Below the pieces are notes generated by a model. The model worked only from the letters and a program-made list of their open reading frames with translations. It was not told where the DNA came from and ran no database searches. Both the position numbers and the translations under genes were made by a program. This document shows positions 52,527 to 61,221 of a stretch of DNA of 64,000 nucleotides, one piece after another (position 1 is the first letter of the stretch; every line of letters begins with the position of its first letter). The stretch spans positions 17,499 through 81,498 of the forward strand of contig JAFBAS010000059.1 in assembly GCA_019247605.1 (NCBI GenBank). Direction: 5' to 3'. Source of the stretch: Hyphomicrobiales bacterium (GTDB lineage Bacteria > Pseudomonadota > Alphaproteobacteria > Rhizobiales > Beijerinckiaceae).

Positions 52527-53918
52527 ATGTCCACCCTCATCGTCGACGACGCAAGGGCGTCAACGCCGATCCACGCGCTCTCGGCATCCGATTGGCCGAG
52601 CCTCCTTCAGCGCCTGGCGCCTTCGGCCCGCCGCTTCGCCGAGAGCGTGCAGTTCGAGCCCAAGCCCGGCCGGCATTTGCTGCTTCCGGGCGAGACGGGC
52701 GCGCTCGAGTGCGTAGTGTTCGTGGAGGATTCGGGAAAAAGCGCGCCCGAGCGCGCCTTCGCGCGCGGCGCACTCGCCAGCCTTCTGCCGCCCGGCGATT
52801 ATCGGTTCGAGCGCGCTGAGGACGATCTCGCGCTCACGGCTTTCGCCTGGCTCACCGATGCATACCGTTTCGAGCCTTACCGCGCGAAGGAGAACAAGCC
52901 CGCTGCTGTGCTCGTGTTGCCTGAAGGCGTTGATGCCGGCCGAGCCGAGCGGCTAGCGCGCGCCATTGCGTTCGGCCGGGACCTGATCAACACCCCGGCC
53001 AATGATCTTTCGCCAGACGGGCTCGAGACAGCGGCGCGCGAGCTTGCCTCGGACTTCGATGCAAGCTTCGCGACGACCGTCGGTGACGCGCTTCTCGCCG
53101 CGAATTTGCCGATGATCCATGCGGTCGGCCGTGCTTCGGCAACGGCGCCTCGCCTCATCGATTTCTCCTGGGGCGATCGCGCGGCGCCGAAGGTGACGCT
53201 CGTCGGCAAGGGTGTGACGTTCGACACGGGCGGCCTAAACATCAAGCCCGATGCCGCGATGCTTCTCATGAAGAAGGACATGGGCGGGGCCGCAACCGCT
53301 CTCGCTGCCGCCCGCATGGTGATGTCCGAGAATCTGCCCGTGCGATTGCGGGTGCTCGTGCCGGCTGTCGAGAACGCGATCTCCGGCTGCGCCTTTCGGC
53401 CCGGGGATGTGCTGCGAAGCCGCAAGGGATTAAGCGTCGAGATCGGCAACACGGATGCGGAAGGGCGCCTCATCCTTGCAGACGCGCTGGCGCTCGCGGA
53501 TGAAGACGCGCCGGAGCTCATGGTCGACTTCGCGACGCTGACCGGCGCGGCCCGCGTGGCGCTCGGACCCGATCTTCCAGCCTTCTATGCGACCGACGAC
53601 GCCTTCGCGGCAGAGGTCATGGAGCTTGGCGTGCGCATCAATGATCCGGTTTGGCGGCTGCCGTTTTGGGCTCCTTATGAAGAGATGCTCGCTTCCCGCG
53701 TTGCCGATGTAAGTCACATCTCGAACACGCCTTTTGCGGGGTCTGTCACGGCGGCCTTGTTCCTCAAGCGGTTCGTCGAGAAGGCGCGCATCTACGCTCA
53801 CTTCGACCTTTTCGCCTGGACGCCATCGGCGCGGCCAGGGCGTCCTCAAGGCGGGGAGGCGCAAGTCGCGCGACTGATCTTCGAGACCATCGAGCGCCGT
53901 TTCCGCGAAGCCGGGTGA
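52527..53918 (+). CDS. Leucyl aminopeptidase family (M17) peptidase
   Basis: A 463-residue cytoplasmic dimetal exopeptidase. The catalytic domain has LVGKGVTFDTGGLNIKP, LMKKDMGGAA and the signature NTDAEGRLIL. The N-terminal domain is shorter than in PepA, typical of the second M17 group in alphaproteobacteria. It releases N-terminal amino acids from peptides. ATG 52527 is used. A TTG at 52515 is also in frame. Confidence 0.92.
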   Translation: MSTLIVDDARASTPIHALSASDWPSLLQRLAPSARRFAESVQFEPKPGRHLLLPGETGALECVVFVEDSGKSAPERAFARGALASLLPPGDYRFERAEDDLALTAFAWLTDAYRFEPYRAKENKPAAVLVLPEGVDAGRAERLARAIAFGRDLINTPANDLSPDGLETAARELASDFDASFATTVGDALLAANLPMIHAVGRASATAPRLIDFSWGDRAAPKVTLVGKGVTFDTGGLNIKPDAAMLLMKKDMGGAATALAAARMVMSENLPVRLRVLVPAVENAISGCAFRPGDVLRSRKGLSVEIGNTDAEGRLILADALALADEDAPELMVDFATLTGAARVALGPDLPAFYATDDAFAAEVMELGVRINDPVWRLPFWAPYEEMLASRVADVSHISNTPFAGSVTAALFLKRFVEKARIYAHFDLFAWTPSARPGRPQGGEAQVARLIFETIERRFREAG

Positions 53919-54056
53919 AGGATCCGAATTGTCGAGCCGGATTCCAGCTCTCTTTCACCTCGCTTCGACAATTCCACGCCTCTCGACCCGGTCATAAAAT
54001 GTGCCGGTGCCGCAGGGCACTTATCCGCCCGCTTTTTTCGCAGCCGCCGCCATTCC

Positions 54057-55544
54057 ATGAGGGCTCCCATCACCTCCTCGCCGCCTTCAGCCCCGCTCGA
54101 TCCCCGCGAGATCCGCTCGATCTTCACGGGGATCATGCTCGCCATGTTCCTGGCGGCGCTCGACCAGACGATCATCGCGGCCGCGCTACCCTTGATCGCA
54201 CGCGATCTCGGCGACGTGCAGAATTTGCCGTGGGTTGCGACGGCCTATCTCCTCACCGCGACTGCCGCGACGCCGCTTTACGGAAAGGCGAGCGACATTT
54301 ACGGGCGAAGGGTGATGCTGCTCCTCGGCATCGCGACTTTCGTGGCCGGATCGGTTGCCTGCGCGCTCGCGCCCTCGATGCTCGTTCTCGTCCTCGCGCG
54401 CGGCTTGCAGGGCCTTGGTGGAGGCGGCCTGATCTCGCTCGCGCAAACGATCATCGCCGATATCGTCTCGCCGAAGGAGCGCGGCCGTTACCAGGTGCGC
54501 ATCGCCAGCGTGTTCCTGGCCTCTGGACTCGCGGGACCCTATCTCGGCGGTGTCCTGGCGCAGCATTTCCATTGGTCGGCGATCTTCTGGATCAATGTGC
54601 CGCTCGGCCTTTTGGCCTTCGCGCTCACGAACAGATTGCTGCGCAAGCTGCCACGCCATGACCGGCCGCACCGGCTCGATATCCTCGGCGCCGCTTTGAT
54701 GGCGCTCGCCACCACCCTCCTCATGCTGGCCTTGAACGGAGAGGGAGCCGCGATCGGCAAAGGCTCATTCTGGTTCTCGGCGCTCATCGGTGGTTCGGTT
54801 TTGATGTGGGCACTTTTCGCGCTGCGCATCCGCCTCGCGGCCGAACCGCTCGTGCCGCTCAGGGTGCTTGCCAACCCGGTCGTGCGCACCGCGGCCATCG
54901 CGTCGAGCCTGGGTGTCGGCACCAATGTGGCGATGACGATCTATGTGCCCATTTATCTACAGGCAGAAATGAAGCTCACTGCGAGCCAATCCGGCCTCGC
55001 GCTCATTCCGCTCATGGCGGGAGGGGTGATCGGAGCGATGGTCTCTGGGCGTACCATGGCCCGCGTGCGCCACTACAAGCGCCTTCCGCTCGTTGGCCTC
55101 CTGCTCGCAACCTTCGCCATGGTCGTCGTCGCGGTCCTCGGAACGCGGTTGTCCCTCACGGCCTTTGTCGTGATTCTCGGGATTTCGGCGGTCGCGCTCG
55201 GCACATTGTTCCCGGTGGCGACGGTGGCGATCCAGAATGCGGTTGCGCACCAGGATCTCGGGATCGCGACCGCGGCGATGAACTTCTTTCGCCAACTCGG
55301 CGGCGCCATCCTCGTCGCAGTCTATGGCGCGATCGTCGTCGGTGGCACGAGCGGCGCCAGCGCGACCTCGGTCGAGGAGTTGGCGCGCAATGCGGCCGCG
55401 AGCGGCAACGACCTCGCCTTCCTGTTCCAGCTCGTCTTCGCAGCGGCAGCCGCCGGCTTCGCGCTGGCGTTTATCGCGTTCGTGGTGATGGAGGAGCGTC
55501 CCCTTCGGGTCACGCGCCCGGGCGTCTCGCCGACGCCCGAATAG
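54057..55544 (+). CDS. DHA2-family (EmrB/QacA) MFS drug exporter
   Basis: A 495-residue inner-membrane transporter with 14 predicted segments. The DHA2 signature LDQTIIAAALPLIARDLG sits in the first segment region, the antiporter motif C appears in ASGLAGPYLGGVLAQ, and the loop motif A in GKASDIYGRRVML. Such proteins export toxic compounds by proton antiport. No emrA-type adaptor lies beside it. Confidence 0.9.
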   Translation: MRAPITSSPPSAPLDPREIRSIFTGIMLAMFLAALDQTIIAAALPLIARDLGDVQNLPWVATAYLLTATAATPLYGKASDIYGRRVMLLLGIATFVAGSVACALAPSMLVLVLARGLQGLGGGGLISLAQTIIADIVSPKERGRYQVRIASVFLASGLAGPYLGGVLAQHFHWSAIFWINVPLGLLAFALTNRLLRKLPRHDRPHRLDILGAALMALATTLLMLALNGEGAAIGKGSFWFSALIGGSVLMWALFALRIRLAAEPLVPLRVLANPVVRTAAIASSLGVGTNVAMTIYVPIYLQAEMKLTASQSGLALIPLMAGGVIGAMVSGRTMARVRHYKRLPLVGLLLATFAMVVVAVLGTRLSLTAFVVILGISAVALGTLFPVATVAIQNAVAHQDLGIATAAMNFFRQLGGAILVAVYGAIVVGGTSGASATSVEELARNAAASGNDLAFLFQLVFAAAAAGFALAFIAFVVMEERPLRVTRPGVSPTPE

Positions 55545-55561
55545 CCCGCGAAGCCATTCAT

Positions 55562-55834
55562 TCAGATGGCGTAGTCGGACGAGATGCGTGCGTCGGCCGC
55601 GTGCGGGCTCAAGGGGGAGGTCGCGCCACGCCGGGTCATGTTGGCATACATCGCCTTGATCGCGCTCGAGGCCGTGGTGACGAATAGAAAGGGCAGGAGA
55701 GCGTGCACGAAGGCGGCGCAGGAAGCCGCGAAGAGGCGGCCCGAATACGACATCGCGACCCCGAAATGCTCGCCATAGCTTTCACCGACCGCATTCGGGT
55801 GGGAAATGAATATGTCCTTGAGAGATTGGCGCAT
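55562..55834 (-). CDS. DUF6356 family small membrane protein
   Basis: A 90-residue protein with the DUF6356 pattern HPNAVGESYGEHFGVAMSYSGRLF followed by one or two hydrophobic stretches (AASCAAFVHALLPFLFVTTAS). Function is unknown. ATG 55834 starts the conserved MRQSLKDIF. It is divergent from the Lrp gene. Confidence 0.8.
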   Translation of the reverse strand: MRQSLKDIFISHPNAVGESYGEHFGVAMSYSGRLFAASCAAFVHALLPFLFVTTASSAIKAMYANMTRRGATSPLSPHAADARISSDYAI

Positions 55835-55908
55835 GACCCGCTCCTGTGGATGGTGACGAAAGGCTAGAGTGCGCCTCAGAAAAAAGCATCGCAAAATCTG
55901 GCGTTTTT

Positions 55909-55932
55909 GGACAGGATCGCATAATATTGTCC
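55909..55932. promoter_or_regulatory. Candidate Lrp/AsnC operator
   Basis: GGACA (55909-55913) and TGTCC (55928-55932) form an inverted repeat with an AT-rich centre containing TAATAT (55922-55927), 23 bases before the Lrp ATG and in the gap shared with DUF6356. Autoregulation by the adjacent regulator is plausible. Confidence 0.4.
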
Positions 55933-55954
55933 CTTCTTTTCCCTGTTTCATGAG

Positions 55955-56428
55955 ATGAAATCCTCACAACTCGACGCAACCGATAAACGACTGCTCGCCG
56001 AGCTCCAACGCGACGTGAGCCTTTCGCTCGACGAACTAGGCGAGCGAGCGGGTCTTTCACGCAACGGCTGTTGGCGTCGGGTGAGCCGGCTCGAGGCGAT
56101 GGGCGTCTTCAAGGGCCGCGTTGCCTTGCTCGACCCGACTTGCGTGAACGCGAAGCTCATGGTGTTCATCGCGGTGCGCACGAGCCGGCACAGCGCCGAT
56201 TGGGCCGAGCGCTTCCGCGCCGCCGTCAAGGACATTCCTGAGATCGTGGGCGCCTTCCGCACGGCCGGCGAGATCGACTACATTCTCCAAGCGCGCGTAC
56301 CTGACGTCGCGGCGTATGACGCGCTTTATCAGCGGCTCATCGCGCGCATCGACATGCTCGATGTCTCGGCGACATTCGTCATGGAGACGATGAAGGAAAC
56401 GACGGAAGTTCCGCTCGGCTACGCATGA
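55955..56428 (+). CDS. Lrp/AsnC family transcriptional regulator
   Basis: A 157-residue regulator with an N-terminal winged helix-turn-helix (KRLLAELQRDVSLSLDELGERAGLS, recognition helix RNGCWRRVSRLEAMG) and a C-terminal RAM (ligand-binding) domain from about 68 (LMVFIAVRTSRHSAD, VGAFRTAGEIDYILQARVPD, LDVSATFVMETMKETTEVPL). It binds amino acids and controls nearby genes. Candidate target: the DUF6356 gene and itself. Confidence 0.9.
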   Translation: MKSSQLDATDKRLLAELQRDVSLSLDELGERAGLSRNGCWRRVSRLEAMGVFKGRVALLDPTCVNAKLMVFIAVRTSRHSADWAERFRAAVKDIPEIVGAFRTAGEIDYILQARVPDVAAYDALYQRLIARIDMLDVSATFVMETMKETTEVPLGYA

Positions 56429-56620
56429 TGTCCTGTTGCGCGGCTGCAACTTGACGCTTTCTTTACCTTAACCAGCCATCAACCGGCGTCATCTTCGGCG
56501 AATGGCCGGATCAGCGCCCTTGTTTCGTCGCATTGTCAGTCGAGTGACTGGCAAGGACGGGTTGGTGAGGTCGGCGCGGTCGGCACGCGCAGCTCAGGGG
56601 TCAGTGGACAGGTCAATTCG

Positions 56621-57340
56621 ATGAATCCAGCCGATGTCGCGCAAAGCGCGCTTCCAGCCTTCGCACCGAACCTTTCGATCTGGACCTTGTTCTGGCAGGC
56701 CCATATCGTCGTCAAGCTCGTGATGATCGGGCTCCTCTTCGCTTCGGTGTGGTGCTGGGCAATCATCCTGAACAAGGCGCTTCTCTACAAGCGCATCGCG
56801 AGCGCCATGGACCGGTTCGAGGATGTGTTCTGGTCGGGACAATCGCTCGACGAGCTCTACCGCGATCTCGCCGAGACGCAGCCGACCGGCATGGGAGCCG
56901 TGTTCCTCGCCGCCATGACCGAATGGAAGCGCTCGCTCGAAGGGGCGAGCAAGGCTTTCGGCAGCTTCGCGGCGCGCGTCGAGAAGGTGATGGACGTCGC
57001 CATCCAGCGCGAGACCGAGCGCTTGAATCGCGGTCTCATGGTGCTCTCGAACATCGCCTCGGCCGGCCCCTTCATCGGGCTTTTCGGCACGGTGTGGGGC
57101 ATTATGAACTCTTTCATGGCGATCGCAGCCTCGAAGAACACGAGCCTCGCCGTGGTCGCGCCGGGAATTTCGGAATCGCTTTTCGCGACCGCGATCGGCC
57201 TCGTCGCGGCGATCCCAGCCGTGATCGCCTACAACAGCTTCCACGCGCGGGTCCTCAATCTCCAGACACGGCTGGAGGGCTTCGCTGACGAATTCTCCGC
57301 GATCTTGTCGAGGCAGGTCGACCAGCGGCTCGCGGCTTGA
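56621..57340 (+). CDS. tolQ: Tol-Pal system protein TolQ
   Basis: A 239-residue proton-channel subunit with three membrane segments (near 20-45, 145-165, 180-205). The MotA/TolQ/ExbB pattern APGISESLFATAIGLVAAIPAVIAYN is present. It drives TolA using the proton motive force. The gene heads the tol-pal operon, 192 bases after the Lrp gene. Confidence 0.94.
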   Translation: MNPADVAQSALPAFAPNLSIWTLFWQAHIVVKLVMIGLLFASVWCWAIILNKALLYKRIASAMDRFEDVFWSGQSLDELYRDLAETQPTGMGAVFLAAMTEWKRSLEGASKAFGSFAARVEKVMDVAIQRETERLNRGLMVLSNIASAGPFIGLFGTVWGIMNSFMAIAASKNTSLAVVAPGISESLFATAIGLVAAIPAVIAYNSFHARVLNLQTRLEGFADEFSAILSRQVDQRLAA

Positions 57341-57362
57341 GACGAGAGGGGTCTTGAACGCA

Positions 57363-57815
57363 ATGGCTGCGAAAGTTGCGGCGGCACTTGGCGGAAAAGG
57401 GGCGAGGCGGCGCAGGCGTCATCATTCGGCCATCGCCGAAATCAATATGACGCCGTTCATCGACGTGATGTTGGTGCTTTTGATCGTCTTCATGGTGACG
57501 GCACCATTGCTCAGCGCGGGCGTGCCCCTCGATCTGCCCCAGACGGGCGCCAAGGCGCTCAATGTGGACAAGCAGCCGGTGACCATCTCGATCGATGAGA
57601 ATGGCAAGGTGTTCCTGATGGACAAGCCGGTCGACGACGCGTCCTTGTTGGACACGCTGAAGGGGATCGCGGCGAACGGCGCCGACGAGCGCATCTATGT
57701 GCGGGGCGCCAAGCAGGTCGGCTATGGCCGCGTCGCGCAAGTCATGTCCATGATCACCGCGGCCGGCTACAAGCGCGTCGCCCTGGTGACGGAGCCGGAG
57801 CCGGCAAGGAATTGA
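57363..57815 (+). CDS. tolR: Tol-Pal system protein TolR
   Basis: A 150-residue protein: a basic lead (ARRRRRHH), then EINMTPFIDVMLVLLIVFMV with the proton-binding Asp34 in the membrane helix, then a periplasmic ExbD/TolR domain (VTISIDENGKVFL). ATG 57363 is used. A TTG at 57354 is in frame. Confidence 0.92.
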   Translation: MAAKVAAALGGKGARRRRRHHSAIAEINMTPFIDVMLVLLIVFMVTAPLLSAGVPLDLPQTGAKALNVDKQPVTISIDENGKVFLMDKPVDDASLLDTLKGIAANGADERIYVRGAKQVGYGRVAQVMSMITAAGYKRVALVTEPEPARN

Positions 57816-57828
57816 AGGCGAGGGTGAG

Positions 57829-58890
57829 GTGAAGATCGACTGGTCCGAGCCTGGCTTGCCGCTATCGGTCACCGCGCATGCGGTGCTGCTCGTCGCGAGC
57901 CTTGTCGGCCTCTCCTCGGCGCGGCCTTTCGCCGATGCCGAAGAGACGCTTCCGGTCGAGATCATCACGGCCGATCAGTTCAGCTCCATGACCAAAGGTG
58001 AGCGGACAGCAAAAGCGGTCCAGCCGACGCCGAAGCCTCGCATCGACAAGGTGGCCGAAGTCGAGCAGTTGAAGCCGAGCCAAGGCACGGATCAGAAAGA
58101 CGTGCCGACGCCGCCTGCGCGCGCCCCCCAGATCTCGGATGAGGTGAGCGCGCCGCCCATGCCGCCACCGCGCCCGCCAGATCCGGTAAAGCCGGAGCCC
58201 AAACCGGAGCCGCAGAAGACAGTCGAGCCGCAAAAGCCCGAGCCGCCGAAGCTCGATGCGGAAATACCAAAGCCTCCCGAAAAACCGCAGCCGCAGAAGG
58301 TCGCAAAGACGCAAGAACCGCAAAAGGAGACCGAGAAGCCGAAGCCGCAACCGCCCCAATTCGACAAGATCGCCCAACTTCTCGAGCAGAAGAAGCTCGA
58401 GGAGGAGACGAAGCCCGCAAAGCCGCCCGCCAAAGAGAAGGGTGAGCAGAGCTTCTCGGCGAGTGCGATCGAGAAGTTGCTCGTCTCGAAGGAGAAGCCG
58501 CAAGCCTCAGGCTCGGTCGGCGCGCAATTGCAAAAAACGGCGTCACTTGGCCTCCAAACTGGCAATGCGGCCAAGCTTTCGCCTTCGATGCGCGACGCGC
58601 TCGCCGGACTGCTGAAGGATCAGGTCGGAAAATGCTTCACGCTTCCGCCCGGAATGGACGAGACCAACATCCACCAAGCCATGGTTCGGGTCGTCTTCAA
58701 CGAGGATGGAAGCCTCGCGGAACGTCCGCAGGTCGCGAGCGCATCGTCCGACGCCGGAGTGCGAGCGATCGCGAGCGAACTGCGGGGTGCCATCATCCGC
58801 TGCGCGCCCTACCGCATCCCGGCGCAGTTCCTTCCCTTCTTCGACCAATGGAAGGACACGCTCTTCACCCCTCCGGAGTCTTTGGGATGA
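57829..58890 (+). CDS. tolA: Tol-Pal system protein TolA
   Basis: A 353-residue protein with an N-terminal membrane helix (SVTAHAVLLVASLVGLSS), a periplasmic linker of about 150 residues unusually rich in Pro, Lys, Glu and Gln (PEPKPEP-like repeats), and a C-terminal TolA domain (SPSMRDALAGLLKDQVGKCF, MVRVVFNEDGSLAERP) with two Cys for a disulphide. It spans the periplasm to reach Pal and the outer membrane. It starts with GTG. Confidence 0.88.
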   Translation: MKIDWSEPGLPLSVTAHAVLLVASLVGLSSARPFADAEETLPVEIITADQFSSMTKGERTAKAVQPTPKPRIDKVAEVEQLKPSQGTDQKDVPTPPARAPQISDEVSAPPMPPPRPPDPVKPEPKPEPQKTVEPQKPEPPKLDAEIPKPPEKPQPQKVAKTQEPQKETEKPKPQPPQFDKIAQLLEQKKLEEETKPAKPPAKEKGEQSFSASAIEKLLVSKEKPQASGSVGAQLQKTASLGLQTGNAAKLSPSMRDALAGLLKDQVGKCFTLPPGMDETNIHQAMVRVVFNEDGSLAERPQVASASSDAGVRAIASELRGAIIRCAPYRIPAQFLPFFDQWKDTLFTPPESLG

Positions 58891-58962
58891 ACGTTGCCCG
58901 TCACAGTCGGGCCGCATCTTGAGTCTAACCGAAACCGGAATTCCCACGACCCGCAAGAGATC

Positions 58963-60261
58963 ATGACCCTGTCCATTTCCCGTCGCTCTGTCGCCCTTGG
59001 CCTTGCCGCGACCCCGCTCGTGGGCGCCACGGCGCGGGCCGAGCTTGTCGTTTCCCTCGATCGTGCCAATTTCCAACCGCTGCCCATCGCGATTCCCGAT
59101 CTCCAAGGTGAGGGCGATCTCGGAGCCCGCGTTGCCGCCGTCATCGCCAATGACCTGCAGCGCTCGGGCGTTTTCGCGCCGATCGACAAGCGGGCATTTA
59201 TCGACAAGGCGGTCTCGCCTGACGTGATGCCGCAATTCGATTCCTGGCGGGCCATCAACGCGCAGGCCCTGGTCACCGGCCGCGTGCAGCGCGATTCGGC
59301 GCGGATGCACGCCGAGTTTCGGCTTTGGGACGTATCGTCCGGCGAGCAGGCGACCGGCCAGCAATATACGACGGACGCCAACAACTGGCGTCGGGTCGCT
59401 CATCTCATCGCCGACGCCATTTATTCGCGCATCACAGGGGCCGGCGGTTTCTTCGACTCGCGCGTCGTTTACGTCGATGAGACCGGCCCGAAACAGGCGC
59501 GCCGCAAGCGCCTCGCCTTGATGGACCAGGATGGCGCCAATGTGCGCTACCTTACCGAGGGCAATGAGCTCGTGGTCACGCCGCGCTTCTCGCCAACGAG
59601 CCAGGAAGTGACTTACATGGCCTTCGCGCCGAACGGGGACGCGAGCGTGCGCCTTCTCAACATCGAGACAGGCCAGCGCGAGATCGTGGGAAACTTCCCC
59701 GGCATGACCTTCTCGCCGCGCTTCTCGCCGGACGGCGAACGCGTGGTGATGAGCCTCGAGCAGAGCGGCAACGCCAATATCTACACCATGGATCTGCGCT
59801 CGCGGGCCACGACCCGGCTCACCGACACGAGCGCAATCGATACCTCACCCTCCTACTCGCCTGATGGAACGCAAATCGTCTTCGAGAGCGATCGCGGTGG
59901 CGCGCAACAGCTTTACGTGATGGGGGCGAATGGCGGCCCCGCCAAGCGCATCTCCTTTGGGCAAGGTCATTATTCGACGCCGGTCTGGTCGCCGAAGGGC
60001 GACTACATCGCTTTCACCCGGCAAACGGCTAACTCTTTCGGCATCGGCGTCATGAAGCCGGACGGCTCGGGCGAGCGCATCCTGACCGAAGGCTTCCACA
60101 ACGAGGGGCCGACCTGGGCGCCGAATGGACGCTATCTCATGTTCTTCCGCGACCAGGGCGGAGCCAAGATCTTCATGGCGGATGTGACAGGGCGCGTCGA
60201 CGTGGCCGTGCCCACCCCGAGCTTCGGCTCGGATCCGGCCTGGAGCCCGCTGTTGGCATGA
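58963..60261 (+). CDS. tolB: Tol-Pal system protein TolB
   Basis: A 432-residue periplasmic protein. A twin-arginine-like or Sec signal ([22 protein letters not shown]) precedes the N-terminal domain ([15 protein letters not shown]) and a WD40-like six-bladed propeller with repeated FSPDG and [14 protein letters not shown] patterns from about 210. It binds Pal and TolA. ATG 58963 starts the signal. Frame stays open to 58894. Confidence 0.93.
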   Translation: MTLSISRRSVALGLAATPLVGATARAELVVSLDRANFQPLPIAIPDLQGEGDLGARVAAVIANDLQRSGVFAPIDKRAFIDKAVSPDVMPQFDSWRAINAQALVTGRVQRDSARMHAEFRLWDVSSGEQATGQQYTTDANNWRRVAHLIADAIYSRITGAGGFFDSRVVYVDETGPKQARRKRLALMDQDGANVRYLTEGNELVVTPRFSPTSQEVTYMAFAPNGDASVRLLNIETGQREIVGNFPGMTFSPRFSPDGERVVMSLEQSGNANIYTMDLRSRATTRLTDTSAIDTSPSYSPDGTQIVFESDRGGAQQLYVMGANGGPAKRISFGQGHYSTPVWSPKGDYIAFTRQTANSFGIGVMKPDGSGERILTEGFHNEGPTWAPNGRYLMFFRDQGGAKIFMADVTGRVDVAVPTPSFGSDPAWSPLLA

Positions 60262-60567
60262 CACACAGGTGCCATGTGCAGCCCCAAGCTATGGCTTCGA
60301 ACCCGCAAAATTTGTCCGACCCGCGCACGCGATGACGACAGACGCACGCGTTTTTCGTGAAGCGGTTAACAAGAAGGGCAGGGGCGCGCACATGGTCGCC
60401 CAAAATTTGCCATTCACCGCCCGTTTACCCTGACGCCAAGTTTAGCGTCTACGTCGTATTTTCGGCTTCGGCCTAAGCTCTCATCAAGGTTGACGGAACC
60501 TTGGCTTAACCGCCGACGGGTATGTCAGGCCCGAATGTCGCGTTCAAAATGGATCTGGAGGTCCGGC
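60262..60567. other. tolB-pal intergenic region
   Basis: About 306 bases without a gene. It contains a perfect 7-bp hairpin (60485-60503). TolB and pal are usually close together, so this gap could carry a separate pal promoter. No frame looks coding. Confidence 0.5.
60485..60503 (+). other. Hairpin upstream of pal
   Basis: CAAGGTT (60485-60491) and AACCTTG (60497-60503) form a perfect stem around GACGG, 65 bases before the pal ATG. It is followed by GCTTAACC and not a T run, so a terminator is unlikely. A processing site or translational control element is possible. Confidence 0.3.
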
Positions 60568-61065
60568 ATGTTTCATCTTCCCGTTTCGGCTCGCGCCATG
60601 AAATTTGCGCTTGCCATCGCGGCGGCGCTCGCCGCGTCCGCATGCGCAAAGAATGCTGACGATGCGAGCCAATTCGGGGCTGGCGCCGGCGGGCCCGGTA
60701 GCGCGCAGGAATTCGCCACCAGTGTCGGCGATCGCGTTTTCTTCGAGACCGATTCCTCGGAACTCACCTCGACGGCGCAAGCCACGCTTTCCAAGCAAGC
60801 CGCTTGGCTAAGCCGCTACGCCAATTATTCCTTCACGGTCGAGGGTCACGCGGATGAGCGGGGCACGCGCGAGTACAACTTTGCTCTCGGAGCGCGGCGC
60901 GCCCAAGCTGCGCATGATTTTCTGGTGTCGAAGGGTATCTCGGCCTCGCGTATGCGCACCGTTTCCTACGGAAAGGAACGCCCGGTTGCGACTTGCGACG
61001 ACATCTCCTGCTGGTCACAGAACCGCCGCGCCGTGACGGTGCTCTCCGGCGCTCCCTCGTCCTAA
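60568..61065 (+). CDS. pal: Peptidoglycan-associated lipoprotein Pal
   Basis: A 165-residue lipoprotein. The lipobox ASAC places the lipidated Cys at 26 and the OmpA-like domain (about 60-165) carries the peptidoglycan-binding pattern NYSFTVEGHADERGTREYNF and ALGARRAQAAHDFL. It anchors the outer membrane to the cell wall and binds TolB. GGAGG lies 6 bases before ATG 60568. Upstream in-frame starts to 60490 are less likely. Confidence 0.93.
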   Translation: MFHLPVSARAMKFALAIAAALAASACAKNADDASQFGAGAGGPGSAQEFATSVGDRVFFETDSSELTSTAQATLSKQAAWLSRYANYSFTVEGHADERGTREYNFALGARRAQAAHDFLVSKGISASRMRTVSYGKERPVATCDDISCWSQNRRAVTVLSGAPSS

Positions 61066-61078
61066 CGTTAGGCGGCGC

Positions 61079-61108
61079 GGCCTCCTCACCCGTGAGGCCG
61101 GGTTTTCG
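61079..61108 (+). terminator. Hairpin after pal
   Basis: GGCCTC (61079-61084) pairs with GAGGCC (61094-61099) across a nine-base loop, followed by GGGTTTT. This fits a weak intrinsic terminator or attenuator between pal and cpoB. A perfect palindrome CCTAACGTTAGG (61061-61072) overlaps the pal stop. Confidence 0.45.
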
Positions 61109-61221
61109 TCGTCGGCCCGCCTGATTCCTGCCGCGCTCCCTGCTATTGTGGCGTCGGGCAAGGTTCGGCGCCAATTCGAGGGCAGGGCGCTGGACGGTGA
61201 TCGAAAGAGGGCTTCTTCACC

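Noticed and set aside
56452..56480. TTGACG as the -35 of a tolQ promoter
   Set aside because: The hexamer at the correct distance, AGCCAT, is too poor to call a promoter.
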